Notes: generated from the sequence alone by a model not told the origin. 64,000 nt of DNA from Micromussa lordhowensis (GCA_964020085.1 OZ026595.1:655501-719500); one strand, 5' to 3'; positions 51,063-63,799 are shown, counted from the stretch's first letter. Program-made: numbers and translations.

Positions 51063-52124
51063 CGCCGTGATGAGCGCTTTGGAGCACTGGGAAAGATCAG
51101 GATAACCATCCCCAGATGGGAGGGGTGGGGTGATGTTGTGCTTGGTATATATAATCGCAAGGTCTTGCCGTCGCGTAAACAGGCTTGTCAAATCACAGGG
51201 AGCACACGATCTTAAGAGAGTAAATAAAGGAATGAAAAGAATGAATAGTTTACCTTTGTCTCCTGCTGTCTTTTCTCACGCGAACTTACAGGGAAAACCG
51301 CTACCTACAAGTCCTGCGGAACAATGTAGCACTAAACTCATACCTAGGCCCTTTCGCACTCTGCAATTTACGCTGATTTTTACACCGATAAGCTGACCCG
51401 TGGAGACCCGTGGTACTAATAAGGCAACCCTAAGCAAAACGAAGAAAGTTTGGCAGCCATGAAGTTCTGTAACTGTATGCTTCGTGCGACACCAGCCGTC
51501 CCCAATCAAACTTTTTCAGGCTGCGAATCAAAACACTTTTTGATGGAAAAATTATTTTGCTTTTCCACGAAAGGACTGCGCTTTGCTGCCCCATTTACCC
51601 AAAAAATCCGGAAATTTCGGATGGAATGTAAATGGCAAGATTGATTTTTTTTTTATCTCCCCGAACGGACATTTTCTCAGGAAAACGGGATTTCTTGAAA
51701 GGTTGACCATAATTCCCAAACGGAATTTCCGAATGGAAAATGTGCGTTCCATTTCTTAATATTTACTCAGTTCCAGGCCTTTTGGCTTGGATTGCCTTTG
51801 ATCCTATCTTCCGGGGGGCCCTTCCGGGAAAAAGTCGTGGTAATGGAACGAGCGCATCCCCGTTGAAATTTCTATTCGGGATTTGACGCGTCCCATTTAC
51901 TAAAACTGTCGACCAACTGGTTTTTCCGAGTAAATGGTCAACAACCAGTGCCTTCGTGATTAAGAAAAAATACACTCTGTCTCAGCCAATCAGCATTCAG
52001 TAATTTTGCCCTGTATATGATAAACGGTTTTAGTAAACTCAATTATTTTGATTTTCTACATACAGTAAGCTAACATTTTGATAAAGGATTTTGACGTTTA
52101 AAATCTCACAATTTTTTACTACGA

Positions 52125-52371
52125 TTATCAGTTGAGTGACGAAAGTTTGGTCAACAGGTTTTAACGTGATAATTGTGTTGTTGTCACGGGAAACTGGCTC
52201 CGTTTCCAGTGACGTCAACAATGGCAGCAAAGCGCGCGAAATAGTAGGCGACGAGACAGGCGACGCACGGCTGACAACTATTGTTACCAATGGAAACGAG
52301 GTAAGTTGCCCGTGACATCAATGTAAATTTTAAAAGCCAAAACTTCCGTCGTGCCTTACTCAACTGATAAA
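52125..52371. repeat. Inverted-repeat element (MITE-like) between POLN and SAXO
   Basis: TTATCAGTTGAGT with a diverged extension at the left is mirrored by ACTCAACTGATAA at the right, about 250 bp apart. The interior carries CG-rich sequence including CRE-like GTGACGTCA (about 52210). A nonautonomous transposon is likely; class not assigned. Confidence 0.45.
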
Positions 52372-53223
52372 CGTGGTATAAGTTAAAGGCAAAAATTACG
52401 TCTTTACTAAACGTACCCTATATATATGATATATATGTTTCAATGCTCCGGGTGATACGAGAAATAAACTCAGAAAAGAGTACCAGCTGACCGTACAATT
52501 TTTATTTGTATTAAATGAACACAGGGGAGTTTCTTCGCAAGTCAGTCATATCACACAAGTCATCAATACCAGTCCGTCGTTTGTAAACATATAAAGTTTA
52601 ATTTAGTGAAAAGGCGGCTGTTTGTTTTTCTTCGGCCGATGGTTTCAACTATGAATAAATTAAAACCGATTCTGAAACCGTACGTAAAAAAGGAATATAA
52701 TCTTCAGAACACTGCAGCTGCTAGATTACATCGAACGCAAATCAAAGATAAAAAGAGCCGAAGGATAATCACGGGATTAACTAAAATAGTAGACGTGTTT
52801 TCTCGGGTTTTTTTTTCAAACTTTGCGTTTGTTGAATATTTAACCAGTTGTCTAGATTGTTCTAGCTTTGTATTCACTATGAATTCAGGTTCCACGCTGT
52901 CAAGTTTGGAAAATTAAACTCTTCAGTCTTCAAAAGTTCTATTATTAGTTGCTAGGCGAAATATTTAGCCGGAGGCCATCGGTTTTGTCAATATGATTTC
53001 AACGACTACTTTCCCAATAAAAGTAAACTCAGGAAAAGTTAAGTTTTTCAGGATTCTAAAAGAATTTGAGTTTGTTAAAAATATTGCCCCCAAAAATGAT
53101 ATAAATATCGAAAAGATATTTAAATTTTGTTGAAATCGCTGCGCGGCAATATTTTTAATTTCCTTGGTCGATTTTTCTACGTCATATAATAAAAATCCGA
53201 TTACCCAATTACCGTGCGTCAAC

Positions 53224-53291
53224 AACAATGGCCATTGTTATTAACCAGTTCAGTGCATTGCGCGCGTGGCAACAGACGCGGCAATGGCAAC
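53224..53291. promoter_or_regulatory. SOX-like palindrome and RFX half-sites upstream of SAXO
   Basis: A perfect 16-base palindrome, AACAATGGCCATTGTT (53224-53239), holds two inverted ACAAT cores as bound by SOX factors. Two GGCAAC sequences (53268-53273, 53286-53291) match the right half of the RFX X-box used by ciliary genes; the left halves are poor. They lie 110-175 bases before the SAXO start codon. Confidence 0.35.
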
Positions 53292-53398
53292 GAGGATAAA
53301 CAACTTTCTTTTATGCAACTTGAAGCGATGAGTATTGTGGTTTGATCGAGTCTATTTACTGAAATTACATGCAATTCAAGTAGAGGACCTTTTCCAAC

Positions 53399-54981
53399 AT
53401 GGTCAAGCCGCTGTGTATTTGCCAAATTTGTACCTGTGGGTAAGTGAAAATGAAGCTTTTTAATGCGATTCTCGATGTCCGATTTCTGGCCTGTTGCTCT
53501 TTGCTTTCAATTCATCATCGAGGCGCGTGCTTTCAATGACTTTTGGTCTTTTTTTACAGATAAAATGTTAAGCCGAATTCTTGGACGAGTCAGAATTTAT
53601 TTTTGTATTTTATTTCTCGTTGTTTAGGAGGCATCGTTGTGCCCACAGGCCCGAAGCAAAAACTCCAGTTCATCCTTGTCGATTCACCGAATATCAAGAT
53701 CGCTACAAGGGACATGCTCAGAATCGCCGTTTACCGTTTAAACCGGAGTACTCCGTAAAAGTTTCTTCGCAGCCAATGGAGGAACGAACAAACTACATGA
53801 CGGACTATATTCCACATTCGTACGCTCCACCAACGAAACGCGATAAAGCGCAGTACGTCAAACCCCCGGGGCAGATGGCGGGGCAAAGCAGTTACAAGCA
53901 TGACTATCCCGGAACTGTCGTCCCCCCTGCCACATCAGCCAAGCCTTTGGCGACGTTTAATGCCCACAGTACTCCGTTCGACAGCAGTACAGTCCATCAA
54001 GATACGTACAGGCCGTGGGACTTGAAGCTGTGTAAAATGGGAAGTATGAAACCGGACGCAACGCCAGCTGCTCGAGACGGGAAAATGGATGGTAAATCGA
54101 TCTTTCAAACCGACTACCCTGGGTATTTTGTTGGTAGGCGTCCTCAGATCAGGCCACCGGATTCAGAACTTCGTGTTAATAGAGGCCCTATGGAACAAGA
54201 CACAACCACCAGGCTTGACTACACCCGGAAAGAAGTTCTCCCGGCAGAATCAGCCAAGCCACTTGAGAAACGCCCTTCCACTAGCCAACCCTTTAAAGGA
54301 AATACCACCTTTATGGATGATTTTGCTTACAGAGGTGGCCGACCCGCCTCTAGTTTTAAGCCAATACAGGATGTAATTAAGTCAAATAAGCCATTTGAAG
54401 GGGACACTACTACTGGTGTAACCTACAGGCGGTGGGCTATTCCAAAACGTGAGTTGCGTGCTAAGGAACCTTACAGGCCACCAATAGCAAAGTTTGCCAC
54501 AGATACTACTTTCCAGCATGACTACCCAAAATGGGGAATACCACCAGCTGAAAGTGCAAAGCCTCCCATTACTTCGTTTGCTTCTGGCAAACCTTTTGAT
54601 GACAGCACAACACATAAGGATGCATTCAAAGCATGGGAGATGCAGGTGACACATAAGAGTGGCCGACCAGACGAGTACAGACCACCGTCTGGAAAATTCC
54701 AGGGCGAGTCCACCATGCGAAGTCATTACAGAGGGCAGTATGTGCCACCTGCCAAGCCTGCACGTCATGATGTTCACCGAGCGATAAGTGGGGATATGGA
54801 GATGAATACGACGTACAATGACACCTTCACGGGTGACCGTCCAAGGAGTTGTCCTGCGCAGGGAATCCAACAGTGGCTGCAAGGTCCACAGAGAGGGTAC
54901 TTCTACACTCATGATAAACGTGGTCATAGTTTTTATATGCCAGTTTCTGAATCTGTGCAACCTCTTGCTTTATCAGCTTAG
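53399..54981 (+). CDS. SAXO1/2-like: Stabilizer of axonemal microtubules (SAXO/FAM154 family)
   Basis: Two exons, 53399-53439 and 53628-54981, join in phase to 464 residues. The short first exon gives MVKPLCICQICTCG and joins RHRCAHRP, together forming the Cys-rich N-terminal signature (CxCxxCxCGxHxCxH) of SAXO proteins. An ORF Met at 53581 lies in the intron and is not the start. The rest is at least eleven degenerate Mn-type repeats of about 33 residues, each with a core like F(K/E/D)GxTTxxxDY...PPAxSAKP (for example FEGDTTTGVTY, FATDTTFQHDYPKWGIPP, FDDSTTHKDAF). The C-terminus (KRGHSFYMPVSE) matches the family end. In vertebrates these proteins bind and stabilise ciliary and flagellar microtubules through the repeats. 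Paralogue assignment (1 versus 2) cannot be settled. The gene is head-to-head with POLN and convergent with TCERG1. Confidence 0.93.
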
Positions 54982-57900
54982 ATTTCCAACTTCACTGTAC
55001 ATTTGTACTTACCTGATTCCAACCAAGTTCCTCTTTATCAGTTTGGTTTAACTTGTCTTTGATATTGTGAATATACATGTATTTGCCACAATTACCTATT
55101 AATGTCCACAATCTAGTTCAACAGTAGTTACAACTCACTGTAGGTCAAACGCTTTTCTGTTTGCACAAATTTATTATAAATAGTGGAAAAGTAAGAATCA
55201 CAATTTTACCAGCACAGTTAAAATTATGTGTAAATATAAAAAAGATAGCTTACTAACCAGATAAAAGTTTACAAAATTATTTAAAAAATCTTCCTGCACA
55301 TCAAATATTTACAATGTTATTTGGGCATTATGTCTTGGAGAAGTTAAGGTTTTTATGGGGAAAATACTTTCATAGAATGATGACGTTACCTTGGGAAATG
55401 GTATAAAACAGCTATAAATATAGAATGGCTGAAACTATAGAATAGAAAAGGTAGAACAGCTGCCGTTTTATATTTTCCACTACTGTTAAGGTGATGTACA
55501 ATACACATCAGTGCTTTCAATAAGATTTGAAGTAGGTGGCTACCTTGGAACAGCACCCGCCGGCGTAATATGAGAAGCCCAGGAGAATTTCTCTCTGGAG
55601 AATTTTTAAAACTCAAATATACCTGCTGACTTTCAACAGAATACCTGCCTGAGCTCTGGTGGGTGCTAGGTCCTATTGAAAGCACTGCACAATCGTAATG
55701 AGTTTTATTTGAATGAGTATTCCCCTTTTGTGAATTTTAAAATTATGTAATGTAGACACAACTTTCAATTCTGTGGATGGAATCCAACAATTTCAAAATG
55801 TTCAAGTTATTTGAGCAGTATTTTCATGTAGACTGATATTGTTCATTTTCCAAAGCTGAAATTTAAAGGACTTAATAATTTTGGACAGCATGTTAAGGTG
55901 AAGGGTTAATTTACACAGCTTGAGGCCAGGAAGTATTAAGGACTGTTGTCACCTGTTTCTATTCCAGATTCAGAATTTGAACGACATTCTAATGACACTA
56001 ATTTTCAAAGCAAACTTCAGATTTTTCACTACAGTTTGATAAAATGAAGTTGGCAGCATCTATCATAATAATTTGTAGCACTACCAACTTCATAATTATG
56101 TATAACTTTTGTTGAAAACCAAAAATCGAGATGTAATGGTGCATCAACATCTTTTTACTGCTTCCTTTGAGAATAAGGTTTATTATTATTGCAAGGAAAT
56201 ATTCGTAGAGTCTACCTGCATTAAGCAGGAAATACACTTTGATTTGGGGTTAACGATTTTGGGTATAGCAGCTTTAGTTTATGAACTGGAAAGCTGACAT
56301 GTCATTTAAGGGAAACCATAAGGGTTATTTTCAATCCTAAAGGTTTAGCAAAAGACAACAAATGCTAAAACCCTGGCTCCAACAGGGTGGGGTGAAATGT
56401 GATTATACAACAGAAAAATGGTATTTAAGGAAAGGTCTATTGATGACCATCATTGCATCAGTGTCATTATAAAGGCAAAATAATATCATTAAGTAATAAT
56501 GTACATAGTTACACTGTCTTTCATTTTCGTTATATTATTAGTGTAAGATGTTTGGTAAAGTCGACATCACCGAGGAGCTAGCCAGTGATTACGGTATAAT
56601 GACATCTTAACTCAAGGCAATTCTTGGACAAGGAGGCTATGAATGTCACCTACTTGGGACAGTTTATTATCCTTACAAGTTCCACTTGTATTATTAATTT
56701 GTCTCGGAGAAAGAACATGGCTTTCAAGATACATTATGTTCTTCTGCATGTAACTCAGTAAAATCCTGTTCTAATGCATAAAAAGGTTGTAGGCATAACT
56801 TGTACCTTACGTACATAACTGTTCCTGTCTCTACAACCTTATGTAGAAAATAATATTGAGTCTTTAGGTTTACTAAAGGATGTAAATAATGGGAATGAAA
56901 TGTCTTCATCCAATTATTTTGTTCTGAATAAAGGTAAAAATGGCATTACAATCAAATTTCATTTCTGCATTTTACCCTTATTTCGTATTTAGCATGTAAG
57001 ACATCCCCAATTGCCACTGGTTTATTCTGGACATTCTGTTGTGGTATAAAAAAAATCCCCTCACCAAAAAAAAGCAGTAGGAACAATTTTGTTAAGACTG
57101 TTCTAAGTAACAGCTACAAGCTAGCCATTTTGCATGCAAAGGGTAATTCCTTACAGGGCTGTGCTCTAAGGAGCACCTGGGTGCCACAGGTAAATACCTT
57201 TTGGCAAATGGAAAAAGTTATCTTTTCATACAAGCTGAAGTGCAGGGTACCCTGGTCTTGAGTCAGAATATCACTGCCACGCAGGTTTGAATATTCAAGT
57301 TACTCATTACAAGATGTTGAATCATTTTGTCAAAAACAAAATCAGATTTCGATAGGCAAATGTTGCAACATTCAGATATGTCGAACAGTAGGACTTTTTC
57401 TGAGGAAACAAATGATGACACAAAGCATACAAAATGCAATAAGGCTTTGAAGAAAGTTCTTAGTCCAAGTTTATTGTCAGTGCAAAACATGGAGTTCCTT
57501 GAACCATACATTATAGTTTCCATACAAGAATACTAGCTTCAATGGTATTTGTTTAAAAGCTGGAACGGACTTATTTCAATCAATTACGTGAATACAATGT
57601 TGACTTTTTTACAAGCAAATTGGAAAGAAATTATAAGAATATTTAGCTCTTTAAAAATTTCAATACATGTAAGTTCACTGCAATACTTTAGGAGGTTTGG
57701 GTGGGAGATTTGCAGTGTACAATTTACAGGATGGTTACTTGATGTTTATACAGTCAAATCGGCACAAATATTCACAACTTGCAGTTCCCTTTTTTCACAG
57801 TGGCCAAGCTTTTGTCATGACCATGTTAATTATGCTAGCCTGTGGGTCAATTCATCTAAAAACTTCCCTTCCTTGAGTGGTTTGAAGGACTGTCCTAGAG

Positions 57901-58405
57901 GTGGTCTTCCTAGAGAGGTTCAACACTAAGATAATGGTCAAATCAGTACAATGCATTCTTTGGCAATGTGCAGTTCCAGATAATATCCCTACATACACCA
58001 CAGATGGGATTTTTTTCATAGCCCCCTCCCCCCCCCCCCCCCCCCACCTCTCTGGAAATTCCAATTAAGTTTCATGCAATTCTTTAAATTTTCTGTCTTA
58101 GAGCACCTCCCACCGCCCAGAAAATTCCAATCCCTTCTGTCGGGTATGGATATTTTCTGGAACAGCACAATATGACAAAGACAATTTCCAACTATTCCCT
58201 GATTGGTTTTGAAAGGTAACATACAGGTCATGTAAAAAAACTTGATCTATTTAAGTTAACACTGCCTTGTATAAGCTGGAGTGAAGAAGATAAAAGCATT
58301 AAGTTAATGAATGTCATTTCGGTGACCCTACATTATAAAAAGACACTGTTCAAGCTAATGGATCTACAGTAAGAAGAAAAGTCAAGATCAAGGTATTTTC
58401 CATGT
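54982..58405. other. Spacer between convergent SAXO and TCERG1
   Basis: AT-rich, presumably holding both 3' UTRs; an AATAAA at about 56926 could serve SAXO. It includes a hAT-like MITE and an 18-C homopolymer at 58028-58045. No coding exons recognised. Confidence 0.45.
55509..55687. mobile_element. hAT-like MITE
   Basis: A 179-bp element whose ends, CAGTGCTTTCAATA and (T)ATTGAAAGCACTG, are inverted copies starting with CA and an internal G, typical of hAT transposons. A clear 8-bp target duplication was not found, so the class is provisional. Confidence 0.6.
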
Positions 58406-61400
58406 TTATGAGTGGATTTTGGATCTGTTTGATGGTGCCGACGCTGTAGGAGGTGGGGGTGGTCCAATTTGAAACAATTCCTCAATGTAATTTTTAAGTA
58501 GTCTACTTCGCTCCTCAGGAACACATTCCAGTATCAAATATCTTTTGTCTTTCTGCAAGGTGAAAGAATAATAAAAATTATCACATTATCATGAACTATT
58601 TACAATATATTAGGGAAATATTAAATTAAGAGGGAATCCACCAGAAGTTTGAGTAGCAAGTGAGCAAAGACTCTATACTGAGATTATTTACATCATATTG
58701 CAAGCTTCTGTACAACTGTTTTAAATAATTATCTTCTCAAAAGAAATAATTTCTAACAACACCAAATGTCAAACACAAATTTTGAAGTTTGATATGAAAC
58801 ACTTGAAAGTACTGGTGAAATAAAAATGATCATGAAATTTTAACTACATTTGCACAATTTATCTGAACTTTGAGATTATTTCGAAGAGTTCCCACGGGAA
58901 ATTGCTTTTGGTGTTAATTCAGGCAACGATTTATATCTTTAGCTTTTAGAAAATGCAAAACGAACTGCAATACACGAAAAATTATTCTGGTACAAGGTTT
59001 TGGTTCACTTGAAACATAAATAATTGCTAAATTTCCTGTCAGATTTTGTCTTAACAACTTTACTGAAGTTAACATCACTGTTCTCCAAGCATTTAGTTGC
59101 AAGCATTTGATATCACTTTTCATTGTTGAAACACTCACCTTTAATGTGTCTTCAATGTTTCTTAGATGTTTATCTGATTCTTCAACAAGTTTCTTTGTTC
59201 TAAAAAAGTAAAAGACACAAATGAATCTTTTCAGTTATTTTGATAAACAGCAGGTTATGCAGTATACTCAATGAATTACTTTAAAAGAGAAAAAAATTAA
59301 CAGTTACAAAGTTAATAAGTGACAAGAGATAACATATCGTATTATCTTACTTGTATGTAAGAGAGTGCGTTTCTTTGAGAAGCTGCCTGAAGTCACCTTT
59401 AGCATCTGCCAGTTTGTCACGGAGATACTGGTTAAACTCTTCTTCACGCTTCTACAACAAATTAGGTAATTTACTATCATTAAATATAAAAGGCAATGTT
59501 AAATATATTCATTTAGCATTATTAACAACCCTATGTCTGCAGATGTATGATCTATTAGACTTAAGTATAAATCTATTAGCGTTCTATCACGAATGCCGTT
59601 CTCTGATTGGCTACGCTACTCCCTCTCTATTCTGTGATAGATAGTGAGTAGCATAGCAGTGTGCCTTATTAACAAAGTGACGGCCACTTCTTGGCATTTT
59701 CAAAGTGTCTGTGAAGAGGACTTAGATAAAGTTTTGAATGACTTACTAGCAGATTTATACTAAAACAATTAGATTATACGCTCTAGATATCTATGCATGA
59801 TAGTTGACTTGAGCTGCGCCCTCCTTAACTATCACGCGATAGAAATCTCGAGCTTATAATATAATTGCTTAATAGAAGATTTTTCAACTGGAAATTGGGA
59901 AGACAATGGAAGTTTTGGGTGATTGTCAGTTATCATCAGTATTCCTGAAGAGACTCCAACAATGGAAATCATTAGAAGTTGATATCATAATGATGCTTTG
60001 GACTAACTTTCTAACTAACTATCTTTCTCTGTCTCATAACATTCATGTAAATTTCATTTTTGCACTTGGTTAACACTGTTTTGCAGCAGCCTTGCACTCA
60101 AAATCTTCATCCCTTTGTTCTTTAGCTGGTAAGAACTAGTAAAAATATTATTTTCTCTTTATACATGTACATGTAAGTCAACTTATTGACTTACTCTGTC
60201 CTGGCTGGAAAACTTGGAATATCTTGGGTCTTCTTTGATAATTTTTCTAATACTTCTCCAGGATGATGTAAGAGTCAACTGCAGAGTAGAAAATTATGAA
60301 TATAACATTAAGTCAACAATGTCTGTTAGAAGGTGATTTCCAGTCTGTACTGCACACTCTCGGAAGTTTGTTTACTTTTTTTGTTTTGATTCATGTAAGA
60401 TGTCACAAAATGTAACATTTTGCAACTACATGTACTTGCGTGAAGTAATTTCCAAGTTTCATGTCAACAGTTGGAAAAAGAACTTCAAATGCCTCAGAGA
60501 TAAGGTGTGTGGTTCATAACGAATACCATTGATTTGCATTTCATCATGTGAAACATTGGGGTGCTGAGACCGAGCAGTACAGACTGGAAAATCTCACGTC
60601 ATTTGGAAGGTTATTCATTGAGAAATTACATGATAACATTTACCTCATGAGTATCATCCAGTAGTTTTCTAAACTGCTCCTTTTTTCTCTTGTTTAAACT
60701 TTCAATGTGCTCTTTAAAGAGTATTTCTTTGTCACTTTTACTTAAAGCATCAGCCATTCCCCAGCGATGATCTTTACGCAAACTCTTTTTGGTCTCCTTC
60801 CAGCCGACATCTGCATTGCGAACCTATGGTGCCAGGTGAAATATATATTCTTTCAAAAAACAATATTATTTTAGTTCTACACTGTACATGGGTCTACACG
60901 ATTATTTTAAAAAGTCAACCAGTTCAAAGTAATTTCCTGCCAGACCTTACTCCAGTTTCTTTAGCATCTTTGCCTCCAATGGTTGGGTGCAAAAATGCTT
61001 AGTTTATTGAAGGGTTACCCCACAGCATTAAATCTGCTAGATCCACTGTGAGAGTGATTTGTCAAAGAACACAAAGCAATGACCCCAGCCAGGGAGAAAC
61101 CCACACTGCTCAGTCTGGAGTCCAGAGCACAAACAATTGGGCCACCTCCCCCTTAATGATTTATACCTGATCACGTTCTGTTTGTGTGCCTGAGTCATGT
61201 GATCTAATTTGTGGAGAAAGTTTTGCAAACTGTCAATGGAATCCTCTATGGGCCAAACTTGAAAAACAGCTGTACGGTAAGCCTCATATTTTCATGTCAG
61301 TTGAGCACAATTATTCAAATCTACTTTGACCATATTAATCACCATTAACCATTCCACCTAACAAGAGATCATTAGTCCCTGACATATACTTTTAGTACTG

Positions 61401-61636
61401 GTGCAACTTTGAACTCACAGCTCAAAATTTACGAATACATGACAGTCTCTTACCATATCAGCTAGGAGAGCATGAAAATGTTGTTCCGCCTTATCCCTGA
61501 GGTGCTGCTCTTTCTCTTTCTCTCTATGCTTGGCAAGTTCAGCTTGACTTGCTCTGACTTCTCTCTCTCGCTCTCTAAGACTTGCTTCTATTCTTTCTTG
61601 TTTCTCTTTTTCTTTCTCCTTGTCAGCATTTTCTTT
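58406..61636 (-). CDS. TCERG1: Transcription elongation regulator 1 (TCERG1), C-terminal FF-domain part
   Basis: Six exons join in phase: 61636-61454, 60823-60644, 60278-60195, 59451-59351, 59199-59139, 58552-58406, coding 251 residues to the stop. Order: a charged helix (QERIEASLREREREV), then three FF domains: the first includes SLRKDHRWGMAD, the second LTSSWRSIRKIIKEDPRY, the third THSLTYKTKKLVEES and KDKRYLILECVPEERSRLL. The end IGPPPPPTASAP matches human TCERG1 (RRGPPPPPTASEP) closely. FF domains of TCERG1 bind the phosphorylated RNA polymerase II C-terminal domain and splicing factors, coupling elongation to splicing in the nucleus. The first listed exon opens at phase 0; upstream exons with the WW domains must lie beyond 64000 or be interrupted by the repeats at 61.7-64 kb. 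Confidence 0.95.
59764..59873. repeat. Short palindromic repeat, family member 2
   Basis: Same family as 6590-6680: ACAATTAGATTAT start, arms ATGCATGATAGTTGA and TAACTATCACGCGATAGAAATCTCGAGC, with a GCCCTC core. It lies in an intron of TCERG1. Confidence 0.6.
60986..61155 (-). repeat. Diverged tRNA-derived SINE copy
   Basis: On the minus strand: a head GGGAGGTGGCCCAATTGTTT, then GTGTTCTTTGACAAATCACT and TTTAATGCTGTGGGGTAACC, collinear with the SINE at 10355-10652. It is in a TCERG1 intron. Confidence 0.6.
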
Positions 61637-61732
61637 CTGAAAGTTGACGCGAATATCAGAGCTGTGTTTCAACTTATTACCTACCAGGTGTATTACCATA
61701 TTTTTCAGTAGCTGAGAGTATTCTACTAACTC

Positions 61733-62020
61733 TCAAATAATAATAATTCATTTATATAGCGCTCACATCCGGATTGATCCATTACTTGCCCGGGGCGCTT
61801 TAGAAAATTATCCCTAAAACTGCAATTATACTCTAAGAAACTTAAGAATAAAAATCAAAAATATGATAATGAGCTAGTCTCAATAAATTTAGTAAAAAGG
61901 ATGGTTTTGAGTTTTTTCTTAAATAATAAAACTGTACTGGATTGATGTCTTTCCAAAGGAATAGTGTTCCAAATCTTTGGAGTGCAAACAGAAAAGGCTC
62001 AAATCAGCATTTTGAAATGT
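61733..62020 (-). repeat. SINE of the 'TTTATATAGCGC' type with (AAT)n tail
   Basis: TAATAATAATTCATTTATAT then AGCGCTC at the left, a GGGCGCTTT box about 50 bases in, and TTCCAAATCTTTGGAGTGCA further on. This layout is found in a widespread metazoan SINE family, with the tail at the left, so the element reads on the minus strand. Family naming is from memory, not a search. Confidence 0.5.
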
Positions 62021-62374
62021 TTTAGATTACAGGAATGGAATTATGATCAAAGAAACAAAATTTGAGGTGTTTGGAAATGTGGTAAAACACTGTCTTGTGT
62101 GTTTGATATACATGTATCTTCTCAATCACAACTAAAACTTAGGAGAAAACGGACAAATAAAATCCTAAAAATCCATGCTACATGTAATCAAGATCAGATA
62201 TCCAAACACCGTCATGGTCATGATTTCCTTTGTTTAAACTTGATGAATTATTAATAACTTTGAGAAGAGTACATGTATATTCCATGTCACTATTGTTGCC
62301 ACTCCTTTTTCACCAACAACAGTTCTTTTCAAAACTACACTCACCCAGACAATCACACTATATGAACTACCGGT

Positions 62375-62452
62375 AATAATAATCATAATAATAAAAGCAA
62401 TAACAATGACAATAACAATGACAACAACAACAACAATAATAATAATAATACT
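62375..62452. repeat. Compound trinucleotide microsatellite (AAT/AAC/ACA)n
   Basis: An irregular array of AAT, AAC and ATGACA units immediately left of the first 465-bp direct repeat copy. Confidence 0.8.
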
Positions 62453-62453
62453 A

Positions 62454-62918
62454 ATTAACAACAATTCGCTCTCTAATAATATAGTATAAATAAACACAAG
62501 ACAAATCTGGCAGTAAATGGGACTATGGACACTGGGTGCTCCCTGGGATAGCAACGAGAGTGGGTGGTAGCAACACACCCTGGTCGATACTTGGGTGGTT
62601 AGCGGACACACCCTGCGAGCAAAGTGGGGCGGTTAGCGGACACGAACCCCAAGCACAATGAGAAAGTGGGGCGGTTAGCGGACACAAACCCCAAAGCAGA
62701 AACTCAGGTGGTTGGCGGACACACCCAGAGATAATTAATGAGGGGACAAAACCCTTAGGCGGTAGCGGACACACCAAGTGAAAGAATTGGGGTGATAGTA
62801 CACTCACCCAGAGAAGGAAGCCCCCCAACTTAGCTATTTTTAGGTAGCTGAAAGAAGGTGGGTTAAGGGACCCACCCAGCCTGATGCAGGCGATAGCTAA
62901 GTGGAAGGTGTGCACCCA
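62454..62918. repeat. 465-bp direct repeat, left copy
   Basis: Near-identical to 63335-63799 (offset 881; one difference, T62885 versus C63766). The interior contains about five copies of GGTTAGCGGACAC-type units spaced roughly 30-60 bases apart. The 130-residue minus ORF in each copy reflects this repeat and has no family signature. Confidence 0.9.
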
Positions 62919-63334
62919 GGCCAGTAGTCCAAGTTTATTAATAGGGAGGGAAGAGGGGGGGGGGAAGGAAAAAACTGTACACTAGCAAAGGAAAATAAGT
63001 GACGTGCCTAGCGTGCTACTAGTACAAAGACTGGTGTAACATAACATGTTCGTGAGTACTGTTAGTGAGACCGGATATACAACAGATGGTAAAAACTGAT
63101 AGCATAGGGTAAGGATACAATAGTAATGGATAGGAAAATAATCTTGACGTGAACCTTGTTGGTATAGATATCAAATAAACATAGCTAATAATGTTCATTG
63201 TTTATGATATCAAGTTCCTTTGCATGTTTGTAAATCGCTTGCGCAATAACGAAATAGCATCTCTGGCTGAGACATAATGATTGATAGTAATACAAAGCTC
63301 TTGTAGTTAACCATACTTTACAAGTAAAGTTTAC
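62919..63334. other. 416-bp spacer between the direct repeats
   Basis: Includes a purine-rich run (GGGAGGGAAGAGGGGGGGGG) near 62944, next to the left copy. No ORF of interest. If the pair were LTRs, this would be the internal domain of a miniature element. Confidence 0.5.
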
Positions 63335-63799
63335 ATTAACAACAATTCGCTCTCTAATAATATAGTATAAATAAACACAAGACAAATCTGGCAGTAAATG
63401 GGACTATGGACACTGGGTGCTCCCTGGGATAGCAACGAGAGTGGGTGGTAGCAACACACCCTGGTCGATACTTGGGTGGTTAGCGGACACACCCTGCGAG
63501 CAAAGTGGGGCGGTTAGCGGACACGAACCCCAAGCACAATGAGAAAGTGGGGCGGTTAGCGGACACAAACCCCAAAGCAGAAACTCAGGTGGTTGGCGGA
63601 CACACCCAGAGATAATTAATGAGGGGACAAAACCCTTAGGCGGTAGCGGACACACCAAGTGAAAGAATTGGGGTGATAGTACACTCACCCAGAGAAGGAA
63701 GCCCCCCAACTTAGCTATTTTTAGGTAGCTGAAAGAAGGTGGGTTAAGGGACCCACCCAGCCTGACGCAGGCGATAGCTAAGTGGAAGGTGTGCACCCA
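63335..63799. repeat. 465-bp direct repeat, right copy
   Basis: See the left copy. Flanks differ: this copy is followed by AATTATGCCCC, the left one by GGCCAGTAGTCC, so homology stops sharply at 'TGCACCCA' in both. Confidence 0.9.

Noticed and set aside
52606..52917. 103-residue plus ORF between POLN and SAXO
   Set aside because: No recognisable domain, no ATG in good context at its listed start, no neighbouring exons.
53581..53627. Upstream Met extending the SAXO ORF (MDESEFIFVFYF...)
   Set aside because: This stretch is the end of an intron (polypyrimidine then TTTAG). The true start at 53399 supplies the conserved CxCxxCxCG N-terminus.
62523..62915. Pair of near-identical 130-residue minus ORFs (also 63404-63796)
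   Set aside because: Low-complexity translation of the 465-bp direct repeat; no start context, domain or splice support.
62454..63799. Firm call of an LTR retrotransposon
   Set aside because: No TG...CA ends, no 5-bp target duplication, no primer binding site next to the left copy, no gag/pol coding.
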